Source: JAMXLO01 sp963850535
GTDB taxonomy: Bacteria; Pseudomonadota; Alphaproteobacteria; Acetobacterales; Acetobacteraceae
Assembly (NCBI GenBank): GCA_963850535.1
Contig: CAWKMC010000001.1
Span: forward strand, 1-64,000
Direction: 5' to 3'
Length of the DNA stretch: 64,000 nucleotides
The position numbers were made by a program, and so were the translations under genes. Every line of letters begins with the position of its first letter. Within the stretch, counting starts at the first letter, position 1. The notes under the pieces are model-generated. The model was not told the DNA's origin. It ran no database searches and saw nothing but the letters and a program-made list of their open reading frames with translations. This document shows, piece by piece, positions 47,066 through 55,074 of this stretch.

Positions 47066-49015
47066 ATGCTGATTCGAGAACCTATGCTCACTGCTCTAAA
47101 GCAATACGAGGGGCTGGCGGGTGCATCGTTGCTGCGGGCATCGAGCCGGGCCGTGTCATTGGTTGGTGCGGGGTCGGCGCAGGCTGTGGTAACGCCACCG
47201 GCCGAAAGTCCATTTACTGCGGAAGCCGGGCGCCGAAGAATAAGCCGTCGACTCGCGGCTATTCTCGGCGCCGACATCCGTAACTACAGCCTGCTGATGG
47301 CTGCCGCCGAAGAAGCGACGCATCGACGGGTCAACACCGCGTTGGACCGTCTCGTCCGTGAAATTCATCGGTCTCACGGTCACATATTCTCGCACGCCGG
47401 CGACGGGTTGATGGCGGAGTTCCCCAGTGCGGTTGAAGCGCTCAAATGTGCGCTGCGCGTGCAGGCCGATGCCGGCAAGCGCAATGCGCGCGTGCCGCCC
47501 GAGCAGCGCATCGAGTACCGCATGGGCATCAATTCCGGAGAGATCATGCTCCAGCACGGCCGCGCTGGTGGTAACGCGATCAATATTGCCGCACGCCTGG
47601 AGCAGATAGCCGATCCGAGTGGCATCTTCATCTCGGCCTCGGTGTTCGAGCAGGTCAGCAACGTCGTCGCGACCAAGTTTGAGGCGGTCGGTGAACGGCG
47701 GCTCAAGAACATCCGGCAGCCCGTGATGGTCTATCGCATTGCACCGGACACATGCGCCGCCTGGTCAGGTATGCCAGCAGTGCAGCGCCGCGAAGCACGC
47801 GCGGCGGAGGTGGCCGATGAGGACTACAGGCCATCTCTGGCAGTGCTGCCGTTCCGAACGCTGATGAAGGAACAGGCCGACGCCTACTTCGCCGAGGGCA
47901 TGGTGGACGACATCATCCGTCTACTCGGCGGCCTCAAGGAGCTGTTGGTCATCGCCCGCAGTTCAACGCTGGTTTACACGGGCTCGCCGCTCGACCTGCG
48001 GCGCGTGGGCCATGAACTCGACGTCCGTTATGTGCTGCACGGCAGCCTGCGCCGCCTGGGTGACAGGCTGCGCATCGCGGTAGAGTTATCAGAGGCCGAA
48101 ACCGGTCACCTGATCTGGGCGGACCGGCTCGATGGCGAACTGTCCGACGTGTTCGACCTGCAGGACCGCATCGCTATGCGCGTGGTGGGCGCCGTCGCGC
48201 CGCATGTCCGTGAACTTGAATTGAATCGCGGCATGCGGAAGCACCCCAGCAGCATGACGGCATACGATCTCACGTTGCAGGCGCTCGATCTGTTCTATCG
48301 CATGGATCGAGCCTCACTCGTTCGGGCCCGTGAATTATTCGAGCAGGCAGTTCAACACGACCCTGATTACGCGCCGGCCTATTCGCATCTGGCCTCGCTG
48401 CATATGCGGCTGATCGGGCAGGGGTGGTCGGTTGACGAGATGGGGGATCAGAGCCGGGCAGCCGAGGCTGCGGGCATGGCGATCGAGCGGGACCGCAACG
48501 ACGCGCTCGCATTGGCGATATACGGGCACTTACAGTCGTATCTGTTGAGGAACTACGAGGCCGCACAGAACTACCTGGAGCGGGCGCTCGCCGCCGGACC
48601 AAGCTGCGCCTGGGCCTGGGCCTATAGCAGCCTCACTTGCGGCTATCTCGGTGATGTGGCGACTGCGATCACACGCGCCGAATGGGCCGCGCGACTGTCA
48701 CCGCTTGGCCCGGATGCATTCTGGCTGGAGCACTATCTGTCGCAGGCCTACTATATGGGCGGGCGCTACGGTGATGCTATCGCCTGGGGCCGGATGTCGG
48801 CCGCCCACGCTGCGGCGAATACTTCGAACTTGCGATGTCTGATCGCCAGTCTAGTGGCCGCCCGCGATATGGATGAGGCACGCAAGGTCGCGCAGCAACT
48901 CTTGCAGTTCGCGCCGAATTACCGCGTCTCACTCTTCCTCGCGCGGACACCGCTGCGTGGTGACGTGCGCGACCAGTTCGCCGAAAGGCTGCGCCTTGCG
49001 GGCATTCCCGACTGA
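47066..49015 (+). CDS. Class III adenylate/guanylate cyclase with FlgO/TolB-like and TPR region
   Basis: A soluble 649-residue class III nucleotidyl cyclase. The catalytic domain (about residues 60-226) has metal Asp70 (ILGADIRNYS) and Asp113 (HAGDGLMAEF), and the transition-state Asn-Arg pair in NIAARLEQ. A FlgO-like linker follows (PSLAVLPFRTL, YFAEGMVDDIIRLL, DVRYVLHGSLRR; about 256-385), then TPR-like helical repeats to the end (about 400-630). This arrangement is common in Rhizobiales and Rhodospirillales cyclases. No transmembrane helix is evident. A perfect CRP-type site lies upstream. The haloperoxidase-like gene starts 33 bases downstream. Confidence 0.9.
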   Translation: MLIREPMLTALKQYEGLAGASLLRASSRAVSLVGAGSAQAVVTPPAESPFTAEAGRRRISRRLAAILGADIRNYSLLMAAAEEATHRRVNTALDRLVREIHRSHGHIFSHAGDGLMAEFPSAVEALKCALRVQADAGKRNARVPPEQRIEYRMGINSGEIMLQHGRAGGNAINIAARLEQIADPSGIFISASVFEQVSNVVATKFEAVGERRLKNIRQPVMVYRIAPDTCAAWSGMPAVQRREARAAEVADEDYRPSLAVLPFRTLMKEQADAYFAEGMVDDIIRLLGGLKELLVIARSSTLVYTGSPLDLRRVGHELDVRYVLHGSLRRLGDRLRIAVELSEAETGHLIWADRLDGELSDVFDLQDRIAMRVVGAVAPHVRELELNRGMRKHPSSMTAYDLTLQALDLFYRMDRASLVRARELFEQAVQHDPDYAPAYSHLASLHMRLIGQGWSVDEMGDQSRAAEAAGMAIERDRNDALALAIYGHLQSYLLRNYEAAQNYLERALAAGPSCAWAWAYSSLTCGYLGDVATAITRAEWAARLSPLGPDAFWLEHYLSQAYYMGGRYGDAIAWGRMSAAHAAANTSNLRCLIASLVAARDMDEARKVAQQLLQFAPNYRVSLFLARTPLRGDVRDQFAERLRLAGIPD

Positions 49016-49048
49016 TTGCTGAACGATAAGTTTCGTGGGGGAAGCAAC

Positions 49049-50062
49049 ATGACCGGCGTTTTCGACGGCAACGACGGCAACGATGGCAATTCAGCCAACT
49101 CGGGCGGCGCCGGCAACGCGACCAGCATCAGCAAGGGTTGGTTCTTCGCCGATCGGGTGGACCTGCCGTTCGTCACCGCACCTGACACTGGACCGCAGGC
49201 AATTCCCGGCCAGGCAATCGGTGACTTGGCCATCACCTCCAACGTTTCGCGCTATCCGGCGCGGAACTGGTCGGCGGAGTGGTTCACCTGGCTGGCACTG
49301 ATTGAATTCTCGGCAACCGATTGGCGATCGATGCAGCCGAACAGCCCGCCGTCGGCGCCGTTCACGAAAAACTACTGGCCGGCCTGGGTGCCGCCGCCTC
49401 CCCCACCGACGACGCCGCTGATCGACTGGTCGACACTGAACCCGCCGGTCATTCAGCAGGAAATCGTCGACCTGGTGACTGCGGCGGCGAACGAGCGATC
49501 CGATGCGATGGACGAGATCCTCTCGCAAGCAGACGAGTTCATCAGCTACTTTCTAGGCCTGCTGACGGCGAACCCGGGCGCGTATCCACAGACCACCAAG
49601 GTACTGACGATCGCCAGCCAGGTCGGCACGATGGTGGCAATGTATTTCAAGGGACTGTACAAGCGGCCGCGCGCATCAGAACTATGCCCAGCGCTCCTGC
49701 CGCCGATCGCGGTGCCGGGGCATGCGTCATTCCCAAGCGGCCATTCGACGCAGGCGCATCTGATGGCGCTTTGCATCAACGACATCTTCAGCACGCTGCC
49801 GCAGCAGAGCACAATGCTCGAGGATATGTGGACGTTAGCGGATCGCATCGCACGCAACCGAGAGATCGCGGGGCTGCACTACGAGAGCGATACCAATGCT
49901 GGCAAGGCAATCGCCTTGGCGACCTTACCGATGCTGCAGGCCTCGGTGCCGATCTTTCTGGCGGGAACCTCGCTCGGGGGAAACCCGCTGACCGGCACGT
50001 CACTGTATCAGCACGCGGTCGCCCTGGCGCGACAGGAGTGGCAGACGGATGATGGGCCGTGA
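49049..50062 (+). CDS. Vanadium-dependent haloperoxidase/PAP2-like protein
   Basis: A 337-residue protein with the PAP2/vanadium-haloperoxidase active site: a compact KxxxxRP (KGLYKRP, near residue 201), PSGH (FPSGHSTQ, His232) and RxxxGxHxxxD (Arg271, His277, Asp281). These bind vanadate or phosphate in the family. The soluble, non-membrane character favours the haloperoxidase-like branch over lipid phosphatases; catalysis is untested. The N-terminus is low-complexity (Asp, Gly and Asn repeats) with no signal peptide. The ATG at 49049 follows GGGGGAAG; the TTG at 49016 is rejected. It overlaps the next gene by four bases (GTGA). Confidence 0.82.
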   Translation: MTGVFDGNDGNDGNSANSGGAGNATSISKGWFFADRVDLPFVTAPDTGPQAIPGQAIGDLAITSNVSRYPARNWSAEWFTWLALIEFSATDWRSMQPNSPPSAPFTKNYWPAWVPPPPPPTTPLIDWSTLNPPVIQQEIVDLVTAAANERSDAMDEILSQADEFISYFLGLLTANPGAYPQTTKVLTIASQVGTMVAMYFKGLYKRPRASELCPALLPPIAVPGHASFPSGHSTQAHLMALCINDIFSTLPQQSTMLEDMWTLADRIARNREIAGLHYESDTNAGKAIALATLPMLQASVPIFLAGTSLGGNPLTGTSLYQHAVALARQEWQTDDGP

Positions 50063-51159
50063 GTTATGGCGAACCTTACGAAGCGACCGGATGGGTGCCT
50101 CAATCGGTGATCAAGGACATAGAAGCTCGCTTCCGCGGCTTTCCGGTGCCCGGTATGACGATCAATCCGGTGACGGGAACACCGGATGAGCTGCGGCAGT
50201 TTGGACTGCCGCCAAAGCCCGGTTCCAGCGCACCGCCATTGCTGCAACGGGTCTGGGACCAGGCGTTCGGACGGCCATTGCAGTTCCAGAAATTCAATGT
50301 CGAGCCCAATCGCATCCAAGCGACGCAGTTTCGTCTGTTCGAGAAGGCGGTGGCCAAGGCCTCGTTCGAGGGTTTCAACTATGAGACCAGTTCCAACTGG
50401 TCCGGTGCCTACATCACAGCCAACAGCGATAAGCGGTTCCTCCAGGTCTGGGGCACCTGGACCATTCCTGGAGATCTGCAGTTGCCGCCGCCTGGCCTTC
50501 AGGGGCCGTCAGACATCCCATACCTGTGCGCCAACTGGATCGGCTTGGATGGACAGCGCCGCTATCTTGATTCGTCGCTGCCGCAGATGGGCACGGTTTC
50601 CATCCTGCAGCCCGACGGCACGACGACAGCGGAATCCTGGGTGCAATGGTGGGCTCGCGGCAGCGGCAACACCGCTCCCGTCCCGCTCGGGCTAACAGTC
50701 GCCCCGGGAGACATCGTCGCAAGCGTCCTGACGGCGTTAAGTCCGACCTCGGCTTGGGCGGTGATGGTGAACCTGAGCACTTCACCGCCAACGGCCGTAC
50801 CGATCATGATGGTCGCGCCTATGGTGACCCTGCCGGACGGGAGCACGGTCCAGCCGGAGATCGCTGGAGCAACGGCCGAGTGGATCGTCGAACGGCCCAA
50901 AGTGCCGCCGCAGCCTGATCAGCCGCCAAACCGCTACAATTTCCCCAACTACGGACAGAGCGGTTTCGACTACTGCGTGGCCGTCGCAGGCGACAGGGTA
51001 GACATCGCGTCACTGCTGACCGGGGTTCCGCAGGACCTGACGGGTGCGCGTCGTATCCGGATGTTCGAGGTACTGATCAACCCGACGCGGATCCAGTATA
51101 TTTCGATGGCCAGTAAGCTCGATAACCTGACGCTGCAAACAAAGTACGGCAGTTTCTGA
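50059..51159 (+). CDS. G1-family glutamic endopeptidase (eqolisin-like)
   Basis: A 366-residue protein with the concanavalin-like core of glutamic peptidases. Seen: SSNWSGAY (113-117 region), FLQVWGTWTIPG, WIGLDG (160-165), LPQMG with Gln176 in the place of the catalytic Gln, and GATAEWIVERP with Glu274 at the expected catalytic Glu. Known eqolisins are secreted acid proteases with a propeptide. This one has an N-terminal extension of about 105 residues but no evident signal peptide. The GTG start at 50059 overlaps the preceding stop, so it is translationally coupled to the haloperoxidase-like gene. Activity and location are inferred. Confidence 0.85.
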   Translation: MSYGEPYEATGWVPQSVIKDIEARFRGFPVPGMTINPVTGTPDELRQFGLPPKPGSSAPPLLQRVWDQAFGRPLQFQKFNVEPNRIQATQFRLFEKAVAKASFEGFNYETSSNWSGAYITANSDKRFLQVWGTWTIPGDLQLPPPGLQGPSDIPYLCANWIGLDGQRRYLDSSLPQMGTVSILQPDGTTTAESWVQWWARGSGNTAPVPLGLTVAPGDIVASVLTALSPTSAWAVMVNLSTSPPTAVPIMMVAPMVTLPDGSTVQPEIAGATAEWIVERPKVPPQPDQPPNRYNFPNYGQSGFDYCVAVAGDRVDIASLLTGVPQDLTGARRIRMFEVLINPTRIQYISMASKLDNLTLQTKYGSF

Positions 51160-51361
51160 GCAGATCCGGCGAGCGGCCATCGGGCAGGCGCGTTTGCTGG
51201 CCAGCTTGCGGGACGCACGCGCGGATGGTGCGGGCTCAGCCCGCCTTGCCGCCATGCCCCGGGATGCGCTAGCAACCAATCGCCTCCCGGGCCGCCGGGC
51301 ACCCGGCGCACAGTACCGCGTTAGCCCCGCGAGACCCACGAGCCCGCTGCAAGGATACCAG

Positions 51362-52315
51362 ATGGCCCGCAACAAGATCGCCCTCATTGGCGCCGGCAAC
51401 ATCGGCGGCACCCTCGCCCACCTCATCGGCCTGAAGGAACTGGGCGACGTCGTCCTGTTCGACGTGTTCGGCGGCGTCGCCGCCGGCAAAGCGCTCGACA
51501 TCATGCAGTCCGGCCCGGTCGAGGGATTCGACGCCCACATGACCGGCGGCTCCAACTATCACGCGATCGAAGGGGCGGACGTCGTCATCGTCACCGCCGG
51601 CTTCCCCCGTACACCTGGCATGTCACGCGACGACCTCATCGGCAAGAATGCCGGAGTGATCGCCGAGGTCGCCGACGGCATCAAGACGCACTGCCCGGAC
51701 GCGTTCGTAATCTGCATCACCAACCCGCTCGACGCGATGGTCTGGGTGATGAAGGAGAAGTGCGGCTTACCAGCCAACCGTGTGGTCGGCATGGCAGGCA
51801 TATTGGACAGTTCGCGCTTCCGCCTGTTCCTGGCGCAGGAGTTCGGCGTGTCGGTAGAGGATGTGACCGCCTTCGTACTCGGCGGCCATGGCGACACGAT
51901 GGTGCCGTTGACCCGCTACTCCACAGTGGCGGGTATTCCGGTGCCGGACCTGGTGAAGATGGGATGGTCCACGCAGGCAAAGATCGACGCTATCGTCCAG
52001 CGAACGCGCGACGGCGGTGGCGAGATCGTCAAGCTGCTGGAACGCGGCAGTGCCTTCTACGCGCCGGCGGCATCCGCGGTTGCGATGGCGGAGAGCTACC
52101 TGAAGGACAAGAAGCGTGTTTTGCCCTGTGCGGCGCTGCTCAACGGCGAATACGGAATGAAGGACCTTTACGTCGGCGTGCCGGTGGTGATCGGTGCCGG
52201 TGGTATCGAGCGCATCGTTCAGGTCGAATTGAATTCCGCTGAGAAGATTGCATTCGAGCAATCGTGCGCTGCGGTGCGTGAACTGGTCGAGGCTGCGAAG
52301 AAGCTGATCGGATGA
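51362..52315 (+). CDS. mdh: Malate dehydrogenase
   Basis: NAD-dependent malate dehydrogenase of the LDH-like type found in alphaproteobacteria, converting malate and oxaloacetate in the TCA cycle. The 317-residue enzyme has the Rossmann motif IGAGNIGGTLA, substrate-binding Arg83 and Arg89 (GFPRTPGMSRDDL), Arg152 and catalytic His176 (GGHGDTMVP). The ATG at 51362 follows AAGGA; the longer upstream frame is discarded. It is followed by a repeat element and then sucC and sucD, probably one TCA transcript. Confidence 0.96.
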   Translation: MARNKIALIGAGNIGGTLAHLIGLKELGDVVLFDVFGGVAAGKALDIMQSGPVEGFDAHMTGGSNYHAIEGADVVIVTAGFPRTPGMSRDDLIGKNAGVIAEVADGIKTHCPDAFVICITNPLDAMVWVMKEKCGLPANRVVGMAGILDSSRFRLFLAQEFGVSVEDVTAFVLGGHGDTMVPLTRYSTVAGIPVPDLVKMGWSTQAKIDAIVQRTRDGGGEIVKLLERGSAFYAPAASAVAMAESYLKDKKRVLPCAALLNGEYGMKDLYVGVPVVIGAGGIERIVQVELNSAEKIAFEQSCAAVRELVEAAKKLIG

Positions 52316-52332
52316 TCGGCGCCACCTCATTA

Positions 52333-52370
52333 CTCCCCCTCCCCTCGCGGGAGGGGGTTAGGGGGAGGGG
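52333..52370. repeat. G/C-rich inverted repeat between mdh and sucC
   Basis: The element reads CTCCCCCTCCCCTCGCGGGA and then a matching GGGGG-rich half (GAGGGGGTTAGGGGGAG), so it can fold as a strong hairpin. This 'CCCCCTCCC...GGGAGGGGG' form recurs in many proteobacterial intergenic regions. It begins 17 bases after mdh and ends 12 bases before the sucC ATG. Confidence 0.75.
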
Positions 52371-52382
52371 AACCGTCCGCGC

Positions 52383-53579
52383 ATGAACATTCACGAATAC
52401 CAGGCCAAAGAGTTGCTGCGGCATAGCGGTGTGCCGGTGCCCGAGGGTTTTGTCGCCTGGACACCGGATGAAGCCGCCGCCGCAGCGGCCAAGCTTCCTG
52501 GCCCGGTCTTCGTCGTGAAGGCGCAGATCCACGCGGGCGGACGTGGTGCCGGCCGCTTCGCCGATGACCCCAATGGCAAGGGTGGCGTCCGGGTCACACG
52601 CTCGCCCGAGGAGGTGCGTGCTGCCGCTGAAGCCATGCTGAGCCACACCCTGGTGACGAAGCAGACGGGTCCCATTGGCCGCACGGTGCACCGCGTCTAT
52701 GTCGAGGCTGGTAGCGATATCGCGCGCGAGCTGTATCTTTCGCTGCTGGTCGATCGCGTATCCGGACGCGTCACCGTGGTCGCGTCCACTGAAGGCGGCA
52801 TGGAAATCGAAGAAGTTGCAGCAAAGCAGCCAGACAAGATCATGCGTGCCACCGTCGATCCGGCCGCAGGCATGTCAGGCTATCTGCCACGCCGGCTTGC
52901 CTATGGTCTTGGTCTGACGGGTGGCCAGATCGCTGCCTTCGGTCGGTTTCTGCCGGCGCTGTATCGCGCATTCACCGAACTGGACTGCTCGGTTGTCGAG
53001 ATCAATCCGCTTGTAGTGACCAATTCGGGGGATATGGTCGCGCTCGATGCCAAGATCAGCTTCGACGACAACGCGCTGTTCCGCCACCCTGAACTTGAGA
53101 AGCTGCACGACGAGAGCGAGGAAGATCCAAAGGAACTGGAAGCCAAGAAGTACAACCTCAATTACGTCGCGCTCGACGGCAATATTGGCTGCCTGGTGAA
53201 TGGCGCGGGTCTCGCCATGGCGACGATGGACATCATCAAGCTGTATGGCGCGGCGCCGGCGAACTTCCTCGATGTCGGCGGCGGCGCCACCAAGGAACGC
53301 GTCACCGCCGCCTTCAAGATCATCCTGTCTGACCCGAACGTGGAAGGCATTCTGGTAAACATATTCGGCGGCATCATGCGGTGCGACGTCATCGCCGAGG
53401 GCGTGATCGCCGCCGCACGCGAGGTGAGCCTGTCGGTTCCGCTGGTGGTCCGCCTGGAAGGCACCAACGTGGAACTCGGCAATCAGATCCTGGCGCAATC
53501 CAACCTGCCGATCATTGCCGCCGACAATCTTGCCGACGCGGCCGAGAAGATTGTGCGCGCCGTGCGAGAGGCCGCCTGA
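52383..53579 (+). CDS. sucC: Succinyl-CoA synthetase beta subunit
   Basis: ADP- or GDP-forming succinate-CoA ligase beta subunit of 398 residues. MNIHEYQAKELLRHSGVPVP is the classic start, followed by an ATP-grasp domain (FVVKAQIHAGGRGAG, VEINPLVVT, DAKISFDDNA) and a CoA-ligase C-terminal domain (GGATKERV, LVNIFGGIMRCD). The sucD start lies one base past the sucC stop. A G/C-rich hairpin repeat is present just upstream of its ribosome site region. Confidence 0.97.
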   Translation: MNIHEYQAKELLRHSGVPVPEGFVAWTPDEAAAAAAKLPGPVFVVKAQIHAGGRGAGRFADDPNGKGGVRVTRSPEEVRAAAEAMLSHTLVTKQTGPIGRTVHRVYVEAGSDIARELYLSLLVDRVSGRVTVVASTEGGMEIEEVAAKQPDKIMRATVDPAAGMSGYLPRRLAYGLGLTGGQIAAFGRFLPALYRAFTELDCSVVEINPLVVTNSGDMVALDAKISFDDNALFRHPELEKLHDESEEDPKELEAKKYNLNYVALDGNIGCLVNGAGLAMATMDIIKLYGAAPANFLDVGGGATKERVTAAFKIILSDPNVEGILVNIFGGIMRCDVIAEGVIAAAREVSLSVPLVVRLEGTNVELGNQILAQSNLPIIAADNLADAAEKIVRAVREAA

Positions 53580-53580
53580 T

Positions 53581-54456
53581 ATGGCAATCCTGGTCGACGC
53601 GGAGACGCGCGTCATCACCCAAGGCTTCACCGGTCAGCAGGGTACGTTCCACTCTGAGCAGGCGATTGCCTACGGCACCAAGATGGTCGGTGGGGTAACG
53701 CCGGGCAAAGGCGGCAGCAGGCACCTCGATCTGCCCGTGTTCGACACCGTGTGGGAGGCGCGCGAACGGACCGGTGCCACTGCGACGGCGATTTATGTTC
53801 CTCCACCCTTCGCTGCCGACGCGATTCTTGAGGCGATCGACGCCGAATTTCCGCTCATCGTCTGCATCACCGAGGGTATCCCGGTGCTGGATATGGTGCG
53901 GGTGAAGCGCGCGCTCATCGGATCGAAGTCCCGGCTGATCGGTCCGAACTGTCCCGGCGTCATCACGCCCGATGCCTGCAAGATCGGCATCATGCCCGGC
54001 CACATCCATCGGCGTGGCAGCGTCGGCATCGTGTCACGTTCCGGCACGCTAACCTATGAGGCGGTGGCGCAGACGACAGTGGTGGGGCTTGGCCAGAGCA
54101 CCTGCGTCGGCATCGGCGGCGATCCGGTGAAGGGCACCGACTTCGTCGAGGTGCTGGAGATGCTTCTTGGCGACGAGGAGACCAAGCAGATCGTCATGAT
54201 CGGCGAGATCGGCGGACAGAGCGAAATCGACGCCGCCGAGTTCCTCGCGCGTCACCCGGTGAAGAAGCCGACAGTGGGCTTCATCGCTGGAGCTACCGCG
54301 CCACCCGGCCGCCGCATGGGCCACGCTGGCGCGGTGATCTCCGGCGGACGCGACACCGCGGCGGCAAAGATGGAGGCAATGCGCACGGCCGGCATTCATG
54401 TTGCCGACAGCCCGGCAGCGCTGGGCAGCACGATGGTCGAGGTGCTCAAAGGCTGA
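53581..54456 (+). CDS. sucD: Succinyl-CoA synthetase alpha subunit
   Basis: Alpha subunit of the same TCA enzyme, carrying the CoA site and the phosphorylated histidine. Start at 53581 (MAILVDAETRVITQGFTGQQ) gives 291 residues; the in-frame extension into sucC is spurious. It has ITEGIPVLDM, GPNCPGVITP, GIVSRSGTLTYEA and the active-site His in GHAGAVISGG near the C-terminus. Encoded one base after sucC; the complex is alpha-beta or (alpha-beta)2. Confidence 0.97.
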   Translation: MAILVDAETRVITQGFTGQQGTFHSEQAIAYGTKMVGGVTPGKGGSRHLDLPVFDTVWEARERTGATATAIYVPPPFAADAILEAIDAEFPLIVCITEGIPVLDMVRVKRALIGSKSRLIGPNCPGVITPDACKIGIMPGHIHRRGSVGIVSRSGTLTYEAVAQTTVVGLGQSTCVGIGGDPVKGTDFVEVLEMLLGDEETKQIVMIGEIGGQSEIDAAEFLARHPVKKPTVGFIAGATAPPGRRMGHAGAVISGGRDTAAAKMEAMRTAGIHVADSPAALGSTMVEVLKG

Positions 54457-54468
54457 TACCGTTCCGGC

Positions 54469-55011
54469 ATGCGACAGCGCCTCAGCCGTGAAGAGTTTCG
54501 CCGTTGGGCCGCCGGGCAGAAGCGACGCTACGAACGGCTCGCAGGCGAACCGATCGCGATGTCGCCCGAGCGTATTGGCCATGCCCGGATCAAGAACCGT
54601 ATCTGGGCAGCGCTGGATAGCGCCATTCAGATCGCGAATGTCCCCTGCGAGGCGCTTGGGGATGGTGTCACTGTCGAGATCGATGAGGACACCGACTACG
54701 AACCGGACGCCGTGGTCAACTGCGGGCCACCTCTGTCGGACGATGCAATAGCGGCCAGCAATCCGGTCATTGTCGTCGAAGTACTATCCCCATCAACCGA
54801 GCACATCGACCTGGCCGACAAACTTGCCGACTACTTCCGGCTTGCGAGCGTTCAGCACTACCTCATCGTGCAAGTCTTGCGACGTGAGGTGATCCATCAT
54901 CGCCGCTCCGGCGAAGGGATCATCAGCCGCGTCATCAACATTGGCGATATCGTGCTCGACCCTCCCGGCATCACCATCGGCCTCGCCGACATCTACCCAA
55001 GCCAAGCTTGA
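54469..55011 (+). CDS. Uma2-family (DUF820) restriction-endonuclease-like protein
   Basis: A 180-residue PD-(D/E)XK-like Uma2 protein. Family landmarks are YEPDAVVNCG, PVIVVEVLSPST and LADKLADYFRL, with a possible active-site set Asp, Glu, Lys in the strands around residues 83-125. Uma2 proteins are frequent in cyanobacteria and planctomycetes as multicopy genes and are suspected nucleases; their role is unknown. It begins 12 bases after sucD on the same strand, so it may ride on the TCA transcript. No cognate methyltransferase or transposase lies beside it. Confidence 0.85.
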   Translation: MRQRLSREEFRRWAAGQKRRYERLAGEPIAMSPERIGHARIKNRIWAALDSAIQIANVPCEALGDGVTVEIDEDTDYEPDAVVNCGPPLSDDAIAASNPVIVVEVLSPSTEHIDLADKLADYFRLASVQHYLIVQVLRREVIHHRRSGEGIISRVINIGDIVLDPPGITIGLADIYPSQA

Positions 55012-55074
55012 CACCCCGCCCCGCGTCCGGCGGGATACTTGTCAGTAGGTAAGGCAAGGCCCTAAGGGAAAATC

